From assembly GCA_964647825.1 (NCBI GenBank), contig CAZYJL010000002.1, forward strand, positions 62,001 through 126,000: a stretch of 64,000 nucleotides of DNA, read 5' to 3'. Numbering within the stretch: position 1 is the stretch's first letter; every line of letters starts with the position of its first letter. A program made the position numbers and the translations under genes. The notes beneath the pieces were generated by a model. The model did not search any database. It was not told where the DNA came from and saw only the letters and a program-made list of their open reading frames with translations. Shown here in pieces: positions 1 through 8,828 of this stretch. The DNA is from VFKI01 sp964647825 (GTDB lineage: Bacteria > Pseudomonadota > Gammaproteobacteria > DSM-16500).

Positions 1-662
1 GAAATAGCGAGTGAAAAAGCAGAGGTTTGCAGAATTTTTTTCAGATCTAATTTACTTTCTTTTGACTGTGAAGCCTCAGCAGAAAGCATCGTGACATGTG
101 TGAGTGCTTTTACTGCTAAAGCATCTTGATCTTTTTTTGAAAATTCAACAGATTCTGTATGTTCATGCTTCTCATTTTCAAATGAATTATCTAAATGACT
201 CTTTACTCGTACACCTACATTTTTTTTCATTGATCCATTCAAGGCCCAAAATAACACTTTAAATATAGACGTAGCTTTTGATTCAGATGACACTTGCCCA
301 CCGACAGAAACACGTGTTAGCAATATATTAATTGGTGCTGTTACACCTGTTATTAATAAACTTGAGGATAGAATTTCTATTGCTTCACGCAACATAAGCG
401 CTAAAAATGTAGGAGAAAATTTAAGCTCAATATTTTTTACTTGTTGAGATGTTGTTTTTATAACTGCATCTTCCACCATTTTTTTTGGAATAGTCTTTTT
501 AATAAAAAACTGTCGATGAAGTAAAGCAGTTGATGTTAATGTTTGCGTTGAACACGCACGATCAAATGTACTATTTTCTAAAACTTTTTTAATAGTTGGC
601 CTAAAAGCATGATGCGGACCAACAGTTGTTTCTTTCTTTACTTTCTGACTCAGTTCAACCAT
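1..662 (-). CDS. Unknown protein, 3' end outside the window
   Basis: The frame is open on the minus strand from ATG at 662 to the window edge, about 220 codons without a stop, so the C-terminus is missing. AGGAG lies 8 nt before the ATG, a good ribosome binding site. The product begins MVELSQKVKKETTVGPHHAF, is rich in Lys and Ser, and has one moderately hydrophobic stretch at about residues 92-118. It ends, as far as visible, in a charged Ser/Lys/Glu-rich part. I recognise no domain. Its A+T-rich codon use resembles the accessory genes at 18-24 kb more than the neighbouring serS. It could be a secreted or effector-type protein, but nothing seen proves this. Confidence 0.6.
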   Translation of the reverse strand, partial: MVELSQKVKKETTVGPHHAFRPTIKKVLENSTFDRACSTQTLTSTALLHRQFFIKKTIPKKMVEDAVIKTTSQQVKNIELKFSPTFLALMLREAIEILSSSLLITGVTAPINILLTRVSVGGQVSSESKATSIFKVLFWALNGSMKKNVGVRVKSHLDNSFENEKHEHTESVEFSKKDQDALAVKALTHVTMLSAEASQSKESKLDLKKILQTSAFSLAI

Positions 663-864
663 TCACACTTCTCCTAGTGATATTGTATTTTCTTAAAACT
701 CAAAATAATGCTAAAAAAATTAAATTCAACTTTTATGTATACAATAAATACATAATTGCTAAGGGATTACAGCAAAAATTTTCCTATAAAAGAAAAACTG
801 GGTATTATCGCTTTACGATGCCAACGTATATGTATTTGACAAAACTGATTTTTAAAAACTTAAT

Positions 865-957
865 TTATTGATTATATTGATAAAAAAATAAATATTATAA
901 AAATAATAATAAAATCAACAAGATAAAAAAATCATGTTTTATCAATATAATCAATAA
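865..957. repeat. Perfect 20-bp inverted repeat in the 663-1038 spacer
   Basis: The 20 bases at 865-884 (TTATTGATTATATTGATAAA) are exactly reverse-complementary to 938-957, with 53 A+T-rich bases between. The spacer lies downstream of serS and upstream of the partial gene ending at 662, both leftward. It could be a weak terminator for serS, a protein-binding palindrome or the footprint of a small element. Nothing else is visible in 663-1038. Confidence 0.5.
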
Positions 958-1038
958 GTTACTGGATAATTCGCCGTGAGACATACTGCGCTTTACTGAT
1001 TTCACCTGCTTTCTCAAACAGTTAACGCATCACAAAAA

Positions 1039-2310
1039 TTACACCACAATCACATCACACCCCATATAAGACTGTAAAACTGTCGGCACACGAATGGCGC
1101 CGGTACTATCTTGATAATTTTCCAAAATAGCGACCATCGTTCTACCAATTGCTAATGCAGAGCCATTTAAAGTATGAACTAATTCTGGCTTACCCGTCTC
1201 AGGGTGTCGAAAACGCGCTTTCATCCGTCTTGCTTGAAATGCTTCTGTATTGCTGCAAGATGAAATTTCACGATACGCTTGCTGACCTGGCAACCATACC
1301 TCAAGATCATATGTTTTTGCCGCCGCAAAACCTAAATCACCTGTACATAATGCAATGACACGATAAGGTAATTCTAATTTTTGCAATACACTTTCTGCAT
1401 GCTGTGTTAATACTTCTAATGCTTCATACGATTTGTCAGGTGAAACAATTTGTACTAACTCCACTTTTTCAAATTGATGCTGACGAATCATCCCACGAGT
1501 ATCTTTTCCATAAGAGCCTGCTTCACTGCGAAAGCAGTGTGAATGGCAAACGAATTTCAGTGGTAATGCGGCATAATCAAGAATCGTATCAGAAACAAGA
1601 TTTGTGACAGGAACTTCTGCAGTAGGGATGAGATAATAATTACTTTCTGATTGAATTGCAAATAAATCTTCATGCATTTTTGGCAATTGTCCCGTACCAA
1701 ACAATGCAGCTGCATTCACAAGATACGGCACAGAAACTTCTTGATAACCATGTTGTTCGGTATGCAAATCCAACATAAATTGCGCAAGTGCACGCTGTAA
1801 TTTTGCTAATTGATTTTGTAAGACAACAAAACGTGCGCCCGATAATTTTGCGGCACGCTCAAAATTCATACCTAACTTTTCACCTAGCGTCACATGATCT
1901 TTTGGTACAAAATCAAATACCGTCGGTTCACCAACCACACGAATAAGTTTATTTTCTTTTTCTGAGCGACCAATTGGCACAGATGCATCTGGGATATTCG
2001 GTATCACAGCTAATAATTGCTGCAATTCCGTTTGTACACTGGCTAATTCTGTTTCTGCCTGTTGTAAGGCCGTTGCCATCTCGCTCGTTTCAGCAAGTAA
2101 TTGTGTCACATCGCGCCCTTGCGCTTTTGCTTGTCCAACTTTTTTAGCATGCTGATTACGTGCATTTTGCAAAGATTGTACTTTTTCTTGTAATTGACGT
2201 CGCGATTCTTCTAATGCAGTTAAACGCACAACATCCAATGTCACGCCACGTGTTTGCATTTTCTCTGCGACAAATGGTATTTCTTGACGAATTAATTTTG
2301 AATCCAGCAT
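1039..2310 (-). CDS. serS: Seryl-tRNA synthetase
   Basis: Cytoplasmic class II aminoacyl-tRNA synthetase that charges tRNA-Ser with serine. The 423-residue product matches the usual length of about 430. It has the N-terminal coiled-coil arm (about residues 25-100) that grips the long variable arm of tRNA-Ser, then motif 2 around FRSEAGSYGKDTRG and motif 3 around NGSALAIGRTMVAILE. The frame is open up to 2385 from a TTG, but ATG at 2310 is chosen: it gives the family N-terminus MLDSKLIRQE, has AAGGGA upstream, and the longer form would run across a terminator-like hairpin (2344-2392). In E. coli serS follows rarA; here it follows sucD instead. Confidence 0.96.
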   Translation of the reverse strand: MLDSKLIRQEIPFVAEKMQTRGVTLDVVRLTALEESRRQLQEKVQSLQNARNQHAKKVGQAKAQGRDVTQLLAETSEMATALQQAETELASVQTELQQLLAVIPNIPDASVPIGRSEKENKLIRVVGEPTVFDFVPKDHVTLGEKLGMNFERAAKLSGARFVVLQNQLAKLQRALAQFMLDLHTEQHGYQEVSVPYLVNAAALFGTGQLPKMHEDLFAIQSESNYYLIPTAEVPVTNLVSDTILDYAALPLKFVCHSHCFRSEAGSYGKDTRGMIRQHQFEKVELVQIVSPDKSYEALEVLTQHAESVLQKLELPYRVIALCTGDLGFAAAKTYDLEVWLPGQQAYREISSCSNTEAFQARRMKARFRHPETGKPELVHTLNGSALAIGRTMVAILENYQDSTGAIRVPTVLQSYMGCDVIVV

Positions 2311-2343
2311 GCGAAGTATTTCCCTTTTAAATAATTTTAAATC

Positions 2344-2392
2344 AAAAAAAGCATGATTATTAACAGTAAAAAACACTGAAAACAATCATGCT
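2344..2392 (-). terminator. Rho-independent terminator after sucD, in the serS leader
   Basis: On the minus strand AGCATGATT (2392-2384) pairs perfectly with AATCATGCT (2358-2350), and a run of seven T follows (2350-2344). A nested CAGT/ACTG stem lies in the loop. It is 30 nt past the sucD stop and ends 34 nt before the serS ATG, so it can end the suc transcript. A transcript starting at the candidate promoter 2402-2430 would meet it first, making it a possible attenuator of serS. Confidence 0.75.
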
Positions 2393-2401
2393 ATTATTTT
2401 T

Positions 2402-2430
2402 ATTAAATATAATTTTCTAGTTTATCCCAA
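2402..2430 (-). promoter_or_regulatory. Candidate serS promoter
   Basis: On the minus strand TTGGGA (2430-2425), a 17-nt spacer and TTTAAT (2407-2402) resemble a sigma-70 promoter. It overlaps the end of sucD and would start transcription just before the hairpin at 2344-2392. The -35 match is moderate and A+T-rich spacers give chance hits. Confidence 0.35.
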
Positions 2431-3309
2431 CACTTTCGCCAAAACTTCAGCGGCTTTTTTCCCAATGTCAGCTGGCGATCTCACTGTATGCACGCCCGCT
2501 GCTTCAAGTGCTGCAAATTTTTCAGCTGCCGTTCCTTTACCGCCCGCAATAATCGCACCAGCATGCCCCATCCGTTTTCCTTCAGGCGCAGTGACACCAG
2601 CAATATAAGAAACAACCGGTTTAGTTACGTGCTTTTTAATATACTCAGCGGCTTCGTCTTCCGCACTTCCGCCAATTTCACCTACCATCACAATAATTTC
2701 CGTTTGCGGGTCTTTTTCAAATAGTGCGAGCACATCAATAAAGTTGGTGCCCGGAATAGGATCGCCACCAATACCAACACATGTACTTTGACCTAAACCC
2801 AATGCTGTCGTTTGGTGTACTGCTTCGTAGGTCAAAGTACCTGAACGCGATACAATACCAACTTTACCTGGTTGATGAATATTCCCTGGCATAATGCCAA
2901 TCTTACATTGACCTGGCGTAATCACCCCTGGACAATTAGGCCCAATTAAACGAACCTCAGGATGTTCAGCAGTTAGCCATGCTTTGACTGCCAGCATATC
3001 TAACACAGGAATGCCTTCTGTAATACAGACAATCAAACGAATGCCCGCTTCCGCCGCTTCAATAATTGAATCTTTACAAAATGGCGCTGGCACATAAATC
3101 ACCGATGCATCTGCTTGTGTCGCTTCAAAAGCTTCTTTCACTGTATTGAAAACCGGTAAGCCTAAATGCGTTTGACCACCTTTTTCCGGTGTGACGCCAC
3201 CCACCATTTTAGTACCGTAAGCAATCGCTTGTTCTGAATGAAATGTCCCTTGTTTACCCGTAAAACCTTGGCAAATGACGCGGGTGTTTTTATTAATTAA
3301 AATACTCAT
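2422..3309 (-). CDS. sucD: Succinyl-CoA synthetase alpha subunit
   Basis: Catalyses, with SucC, the reversible step succinyl-CoA + ADP/GDP + Pi to succinate + CoA + ATP/GTP in the TCA cycle. The 295-residue product matches the family (289 in E. coli). The CoA-binding N-terminus contains GFTGKQGTFHSEQAI and ITEGIPVLDM. GPNCPGVI and the phospho-histidine loop GHAGAIIAGGKGTA are intact. The frame is open to 3354, but ATG at 3309 has GGAGGAG upstream and gives the usual N-terminus MSILINKNTRVICQG. It starts within the sucC stop region (sucC ends at 3311), so the two are translationally coupled. Confidence 0.97.
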   Translation of the reverse strand: MSILINKNTRVICQGFTGKQGTFHSEQAIAYGTKMVGGVTPEKGGQTHLGLPVFNTVKEAFEATQADASVIYVPAPFCKDSIIEAAEAGIRLIVCITEGIPVLDMLAVKAWLTAEHPEVRLIGPNCPGVITPGQCKIGIMPGNIHQPGKVGIVSRSGTLTYEAVHQTTALGLGQSTCVGIGGDPIPGTNFIDVLALFEKDPQTEIIVMVGEIGGSAEDEAAEYIKKHVTKPVVSYIAGVTAPEGKRMGHAGAIIAGGKGTAAEKFAALEAAGVHTVRSPADIGKKAAEVLAKVLG

Positions 3310-3310
3310 T

Positions 3311-4480
3311 TTATTTTTCTCCTCCGGCTGCTTGGACGACTTTGATCGCCGCATCAGTAAAGCTTTCTGCCGGAATAATGTTTAAACCACTTGCTGCAAG
3401 TTTCTGCGCACCCAATGCTGCGTTATTACCTTCCAGACGCACCACGACAGGTAAAGATGTTCCAACTTCAGCAACGGCACCCATAATCCCTTCTGCGATT
3501 AAATCACAGCGCACAATCCCACCGAAAATATTCACCAGAATTGCTTTAACGTTTTTATCCGATAAAATAATTTTAAAAGCTTCGGTAACGCGTTCTTTGG
3601 TTGCGCCGCCGCCAACATCTAAAAAGTTTGCCGGATTACCACCATGCAACTTCACCATATCCATCGTGGCCATCGCTAAGCCTGCGCCATTCACCATACA
3701 ACCAATATTGCCATCTAACGCGATGTAATTCAGTTCCCACTCACGAGCACGATTTTCACGATCATCTTCTTGTGTCACATCACGCAAGGCACGTAATTCT
3801 GGTTGGCGATATAACGCATTATCATCTATCGTAATTTTACAATCGAGACAAAGTAAGTCACCTTCTTTCGTCACTACTAATGGATTAATTTCTAATAAAC
3901 TAAAATCATATAATTCGAACAAACGCGCCAAACCAATTAAGACTTCGGTAAATTGTTTTATTTGCTTTCCAGCAAGGCCTAGCTTAAAAGCGAATTCGCG
4001 TGCTTGAAAGGGTTGTACACCGACTAATGGATCGACGACGGTTGTTAAGATTTTTTCTGGTGATTCATGTGCAATTTTCTCAATTTCGACGCCGCCTTCA
4101 GTCGATGCCATAAATACAATACGCTGTTGCGCACGATCAATGACTGCGCCCAAATATAATTCACGCGCTATATCACACGGCACAGCAATTAATAATTGAT
4201 TCACCGGCTGACCATCTGCATTTGTTTGAAACGTGACTAAACGTTTACCCAACAAATCTCTTGCTGCTGCAACAACTGCCTCTTCAGAATCTACTAAACG
4301 CACGCCACCTGCTTTCCCGCGTCCACCTGCGTGTACCTGTGCTTTTACCACCCAATTTTTTCCACCCAAGCGTCTTGCTACTTGCAAAGCTTCTTCACCG
4401 GATGAAACAACTTCCCCTTTTCCAACAGGCAGACCCACTTTTGCCAGCAATTGCTTCGCCTGATATTCATGTAAATTCAT
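3311..4480 (-). CDS. sucC: Succinyl-CoA synthetase beta subunit (ADP-forming)
   Basis: Nucleotide- and succinate-binding partner of SucD. The 389 residues match E. coli SucC (388). The N-terminal ATP-grasp domain starts MNLHEYQAKQLLAKVGLPVG and carries VVKAQVHAGGRGKAGGV. The C-terminal part has NGAGLAMATMD, DVGGGA and NIFGGIVRCDLIAEG, typical of the subunit interface. It heads the sucCD pair and is separated from sucB by about 190 bp that contain a family A repeat, so the message may be interrupted or processed there. Confidence 0.97.
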   Translation of the reverse strand: MNLHEYQAKQLLAKVGLPVGKGEVVSSGEEALQVARRLGGKNWVVKAQVHAGGRGKAGGVRLVDSEEAVVAAARDLLGKRLVTFQTNADGQPVNQLLIAVPCDIARELYLGAVIDRAQQRIVFMASTEGGVEIEKIAHESPEKILTTVVDPLVGVQPFQAREFAFKLGLAGKQIKQFTEVLIGLARLFELYDFSLLEINPLVVTKEGDLLCLDCKITIDDNALYRQPELRALRDVTQEDDRENRAREWELNYIALDGNIGCMVNGAGLAMATMDMVKLHGGNPANFLDVGGGATKERVTEAFKIILSDKNVKAILVNIFGGIVRCDLIAEGIMGAVAEVGTSLPVVVRLEGNNAALGAQKLAASGLNIIPAESFTDAAIKVVQAAGGEK

Positions 4481-4540
4481 AATGATTTCCCAAGTATTTT
4501 AATTAACTATTTTTAAACCAGTAAACTTTTTCGGTTATTT

Positions 4541-4648
4541 TGTCATACTGCGCTTTATGCACGGTATCTAGTTTTTATCAGTGTATCTCTGGATCCCGCG
4601 GATACACCGCGGGATGACAAAGCAGACACAATCAATAAAACACTGTAC
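4541..4648. repeat. Family A palindromic element between sucB and sucC
   Basis: The segment runs from TGTCATACTGCGC to CCGCGGGATGACA and on into AAGCAGACACAATCAATAAA. Outer TGTCAT/ATGACA ends and inner GATCCCGCGG/CCGCGGGATGACA arms can form hairpins. The same core and flank recur at 13472, 18053, 31004 and 60620, and the core lies inside the family B elements. It sits inside the sdh-suc operon and could act as an mRNA-stabilising or processing hairpin, as REP sequences do. Confidence 0.8.
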
Positions 4649-4670
4649 TAGTTGTGACAATAAAAAAATT

Positions 4671-5888
4671 TTATATATCTAATAATAAACGCGCTGGATC
4701 TTCTAACATTTCTTTGATACCCACAAGAAACGAAACAGATTCTTTCCCATCAATAATGCGATGATCATAAGAAAGCGCAACGTACATCATAGGACGAATC
4801 ACGACTTGGCCATTCTCCGCCATTGGACGTTCTTGAATTTTATGCATCCCTAAAATTGCACTTTGTGGCGAATTCAAAATAGGTGTCGAAAGTAATGAAC
4901 CAAACACGCCGCCATTGGTAATCGTAAATGTTCCGCCTTGCATTTCTTCTAGCGTTAATTTACCAGCACGTGCCTTTGTAGCAAACTCAGCAATTTTAAT
5001 TTCAATTTCTGCCATACTCATTTGATCTGCATTGCGCAACACCGGCACCACTAAACCTCGATCAGTCGAAACCGCAACACCGATATCATAATAACCATGA
5101 TAAACCACATCATTGCCATCAATCGATGCATTCACCATCGGTGAACGTTTTAATGATTCCACCGCAGCGCGCACAAAAAAGGACATAAAGCCTAAACGGA
5201 CAGAATGTTTTTTCTCAAATTGATCACGGTAACGTGCACGCAATGCCATCACTTGCTGCAAATTAATTTCGTTAAATGTCGTTAACATAGCAGTGGATTG
5301 CGATACTTCGAGTAAACGCTCCGCAATTCGCGCACGAATACGCGTCATCGGCACACGTTTTTCTTCTCGGCCATTTTGATCCATTGTTGCATTCACACTA
5401 GCAGCCGCTTGACCTGTTTTTACAACTTCGAGAACATTTTCACGTGTAATCCGACCGCCACGACCCGTACCTTGCACGCCTTGCAAATCAGCATCATGTT
5501 CTGCTGCCACACGACGCACTGACGGTGCAAGTGGTGGCGTTTGCGTCGCGTTATTTTCTATTTTCTTTTCTGATTTTTCTAATTTTTCAACAGGCTGTGC
5601 TGGTGATGCGCTTTCTACTTTTGCGGCAACCGCTGTCATCGACGCACCAGAAACTGACTCAATCACTGCAATCACATCACTTGCTTTTACGCTACTGCCT
5701 TCCGGTGAGCGAATTTCTTTTAATATACCGTCAGCAGGTGCTGGCACTTCCAGCATCACTTTATCGGTTTCAAGATCCACAATATTTTCACCCATTGTGA
5801 CCTGATCACCTGCTTTTTTATGCCAGACAGAAACCGTGGCATCGGAAACAGATTCTGGCAACATTGGAACCTTGACTTCTGTTGTCAT
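4671..5888 (-). CDS. sucB: 2-oxoglutarate dehydrogenase E2, dihydrolipoyl succinyltransferase
   Basis: Core acyltransferase of the 2-oxoglutarate dehydrogenase complex; passes the succinyl group from E1 to CoA through a lipoyl arm. The 405 residues equal E. coli SucB in length. Domains in order: a lipoyl domain (residues 1-78) with lipoyl-lysine in DLETDKVMLEV, a Ser/Ala/Lys-rich linker, an E3-binding domain around LAPSVRRVAAEHDADLQGV (about 118-150), and the catalytic domain ending with the active-site histidine motif SYDHRIIDGKE. It follows sucA after about 100 A+T-rich bases. No lpd (E3) gene is in the window. Confidence 0.97.
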   Translation of the reverse strand: MTTEVKVPMLPESVSDATVSVWHKKAGDQVTMGENIVDLETDKVMLEVPAPADGILKEIRSPEGSSVKASDVIAVIESVSGASMTAVAAKVESASPAQPVEKLEKSEKKIENNATQTPPLAPSVRRVAAEHDADLQGVQGTGRGGRITRENVLEVVKTGQAAASVNATMDQNGREEKRVPMTRIRARIAERLLEVSQSTAMLTTFNEINLQQVMALRARYRDQFEKKHSVRLGFMSFFVRAAVESLKRSPMVNASIDGNDVVYHGYYDIGVAVSTDRGLVVPVLRNADQMSMAEIEIKIAEFATKARAGKLTLEEMQGGTFTITNGGVFGSLLSTPILNSPQSAILGMHKIQERPMAENGQVVIRPMMYVALSYDHRIIDGKESVSFLVGIKEMLEDPARLLLDI

Positions 5889-5987
5889 GGTAATACCCTA
5901 TTTATCAACTATTTCAGATTAAAAAAATAAAAAACCAATAAAAATAAAAAAATTATTTGGTCACACACGCTTCGCTTCACCCAGACA

Positions 5988-8828
5988 TTACTGTAATGCT
6001 TGTGCAACTAAAGCAGTTTGTTCAGCTCGATGTAACGATGCATACCCTGCTGCTGGTGATGCTGACGCTGGCCGGCCAGCATAGTGCAACGATTGCCCTG
6101 CCAACAAACACGCAGGCAACATTTGTTGCAGATACAACCAAGCACCTTGATTCATGGGTTCTTCCTGACACCAAACAATCTCTTTGACTTCAGAAAAATC
6201 ACGCAAGATTTTTTTCACTTCTTCTGCAGGAAAAGGATACAATTGCTCAAGACGAATCAATGCAACATCGTCCAGTTTCTTTGTATTTTTATCTTGCTCT
6301 TCTGCAGCAAGCAACTCGCGTTTTTCTAATAAATCGTAATAAACTTTACCGCTACAAAAAATCAATTTACGTGGATTTTTAATTAATGTATCGGGTATGA
6401 CATTCTGAAAGCCACCCTTCGATAAATCATTTAAAGAAGAAATCGCCCGCGGATGACGCAATAAACTTTTTGGCGTCATGACAATTAATGGCTTACGCCA
6501 TGGACGCAACATCTGGCGACGTAATAAATGAAATATTTGTGCTGGCGTCGTTGGCATACAAACTTGCATATTTTCTTGTGCACATAATTGCAAGAAACGT
6601 TCAGGACGTGCAGAGGAATGTTCTGGTCCTTGCCCTTCATATCCATGTGGCAACAGAACCACAAGACCACATAAGCGACCCCATTTTTGTTCGCCAGAAC
6701 TAATAAATTGATCGAAGACAACTTGTGCACCATTTGCAAAGTCACCGAACTGCGCTTCCCATAACACCAAATTATTCGGCTCTGCGCATGCATAGCCATA
6801 TTCAAAGGCCAGCACAGCTTCTTCAGATAAAACAGAATCCACAATATTAATTTGTGCCTGCTGGTCATTCACATGACTTAATGGAATATACACTTCATCT
6901 GTTTTTTGATCATGTAAAACAGCATGTCGATGTGAGAATGTCCCGCGTGCCGCATCTTGGCCACACAAACGAATCGGATAGCCTTCTACTAATAACGTGG
7001 CATAAGCTAATGTTTCTGCATATCCCCAGTTTAACGGCAGCTCACCAGCTGTCATTTTTTGACGCGCATCCAACATTTTCTTGACTTGCGGTTGCACCAC
7101 AAACTGTGGCGGTAATTTTTCTAGCTGTACACCGATTTGTTGTAATAATTGCAAGGATACTGCTGTATTAACGGGTGTTTGCCATTGTGTGCCATGAAAT
7201 TTTTCCCACGCATTGGTGTATTCATACACTGCATCTAGCGCAACAACACTTTTACCCGATTCTAATTTTTCTCGATAACGCTGTGCGAGTGTCTTATCAA
7301 AACCTGCATCAATCACACCCGCTGCTTGCAATTTTTCTGCATACAATACATAAGGCACTGGCATTTTATGAATTTTTTGATACATCAATGGTTGTGTTGC
7401 TGATGGTTCATCTGCTTCGTTATGACCATGACGACGATAACAAAATAAATCAATCACCACATCACGCTTAAAACGAGCACGGTAATCTGCAGCTAATCTC
7501 GCAGCAAATAATATTGCTTCTGGATCATTACCATTCACATGCAAAATGGGTGCTTCCACCATTTTAGCAACATCCGTGCAATACAAACTCGAACGCGCAT
7601 CACGCGGATCACTTGTCGTAAAACCAACTTGATTATTAATCACAATGTGAATAGAACCGCCAACGGTAAACCAACGTGTTTGCGACAAATTAAACGTTTC
7701 CATCACCACGCCTTGACCCGCAAACGCCGCATCACCATGAATTTGCACTGGGACAACTTGATGCTGTTTTGCATCTTTACGTCGACGTTGTCTTGAACGC
7801 ACAGACCCTTGTACCACTGGCGAAACAATTTCTAGATGGGATGGATTAAACGCTAACGATAAATGCACTGAACCCGCTGCCGTTTTTACATCGGAAGAAT
7901 ACCCCATGTGATATTTCACATCACCCGAGTACCCATTGGTCACTTGTTTTTCTTCAAACCCTGAAAAAACTTGTGCAGGCTCTTTACCTAATACATTCAC
8001 CAATACATTTAGTCGACCACGATGCGCCATGCCAATTACAATTTCTTTGACGCCGGTTTCTGCACCATGTACCACTAAAGTATTTAACAATGGAATTAAA
8101 CTATCACCACCTTCCAAAGAAAAACGTTTTTGACCAACGTATTTCATACCAATATATTTTTCTAGACCATCTGCCGCAATTAATTCATCCAGCAAACGTT
8201 TTTTTTCATCCAGCGTTGGCGAAAAAGCAGACCAGCCATGTTCCATGCGATGTTGAATCCACGCCGTTTCCTCCGCGCGCGTGATGTGCATATACTCAAT
8301 GCCAATAGAACCACAATAAATTTTACGTAATGCTTTTTCAATTTCAGAGAAGGAAGCAGACGTACTTGGCAGGCCGCCTAAGCCATCTGCATCAAAAATT
8401 CGCTCACCTTCATTTTGCAAACCGTACGCCGCAGGATCTAAACGAGATGATGTAATTTGACGAAAACCCAACGGATCAATCGCTGCTAACAAATGCCCTT
8501 CACTACGATACGCTGCAATAAAATCGGTTACTTTTTCTTGTAAATGCAAGGTACGTGCATCGCCTTGCACTAAGTCCTGTGCAATAGAATAACTTCTCGG
8601 ATGCTTTGCTAAATTAAGAAAATATTGCTTGACGGCTTCATGCGACGCATCACTGCTACCAGATGCAAGTTGCGAAAAATAGGTTTGCCATTCAGGCGAA
8701 ACATCGGTGGGGTTCGCTAGCCATGTTTCATATAATGACTCAAGCCAAACATCATTTGTCCCAGTCAGCCAAGAATCTTGCTGCCATGCTTGCATAGAAC
8801 GTTTTTTACGTGATTCAGCTGTTTTCAT
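5988..8828 (-). CDS. sucA: 2-oxoglutarate dehydrogenase E1, thiamine diphosphate-dependent
   Basis: Decarboxylates 2-oxoglutarate and transfers succinyl to the E2 lipoyl group. Length (946 residues) fits the family (933 in E. coli). Visible motifs are the thiamine diphosphate region GDAAFAGQGVVMET, HNPSHLE-like FNPSHLEIVSPVVQG, FCYRRHGHNEADEPS, and the C-terminal LPHGYEGQGPEHSSARPERFLQ. Three starts are possible: ATG 8834, ATG 8828 and ATG 8795. I chose 8828 because GGGG lies 6 nt upstream; 8795 would match the E. coli length best but has no visible ribosome binding site. The gene overlaps the end of sdhB, indicating one transcript and coupling. Confidence 0.96.
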   Translation of the reverse strand: MKTAESRKKRSMQAWQQDSWLTGTNDVWLESLYETWLANPTDVSPEWQTYFSQLASGSSDASHEAVKQYFLNLAKHPRSYSIAQDLVQGDARTLHLQEKVTDFIAAYRSEGHLLAAIDPLGFRQITSSRLDPAAYGLQNEGERIFDADGLGGLPSTSASFSEIEKALRKIYCGSIGIEYMHITRAEETAWIQHRMEHGWSAFSPTLDEKKRLLDELIAADGLEKYIGMKYVGQKRFSLEGGDSLIPLLNTLVVHGAETGVKEIVIGMAHRGRLNVLVNVLGKEPAQVFSGFEEKQVTNGYSGDVKYHMGYSSDVKTAAGSVHLSLAFNPSHLEIVSPVVQGSVRSRQRRRKDAKQHQVVPVQIHGDAAFAGQGVVMETFNLSQTRWFTVGGSIHIVINNQVGFTTSDPRDARSSLYCTDVAKMVEAPILHVNGNDPEAILFAARLAADYRARFKRDVVIDLFCYRRHGHNEADEPSATQPLMYQKIHKMPVPYVLYAEKLQAAGVIDAGFDKTLAQRYREKLESGKSVVALDAVYEYTNAWEKFHGTQWQTPVNTAVSLQLLQQIGVQLEKLPPQFVVQPQVKKMLDARQKMTAGELPLNWGYAETLAYATLLVEGYPIRLCGQDAARGTFSHRHAVLHDQKTDEVYIPLSHVNDQQAQINIVDSVLSEEAVLAFEYGYACAEPNNLVLWEAQFGDFANGAQVVFDQFISSGEQKWGRLCGLVVLLPHGYEGQGPEHSSARPERFLQLCAQENMQVCMPTTPAQIFHLLRRQMLRPWRKPLIVMTPKSLLRHPRAISSLNDLSKGGFQNVIPDTLIKNPRKLIFCSGKVYYDLLEKRELLAAEEQDKNTKKLDDVALIRLEQLYPFPAEEVKKILRDFSEVKEIVWCQEEPMNQGAWLYLQQMLPACLLAGQSLHYAGRPASASPAAGYASLHRAEQTALVAQALQ

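Noticed and set aside
626..871. Plus-strand open frame of 81 codons with a hydrophobic start
   Set aside because: It overlaps the start of the well-supported minus-strand gene (ATG 662 with AGGAG), begins without a ribosome binding site and runs into non-coding A+T-rich DNA.
2311..2385. Longer N-terminus of seryl-tRNA synthetase from TTG 2385
   Set aside because: It would translate through the terminator hairpin and does not match the family N-terminus; ATG 2310 has a ribosome binding site.
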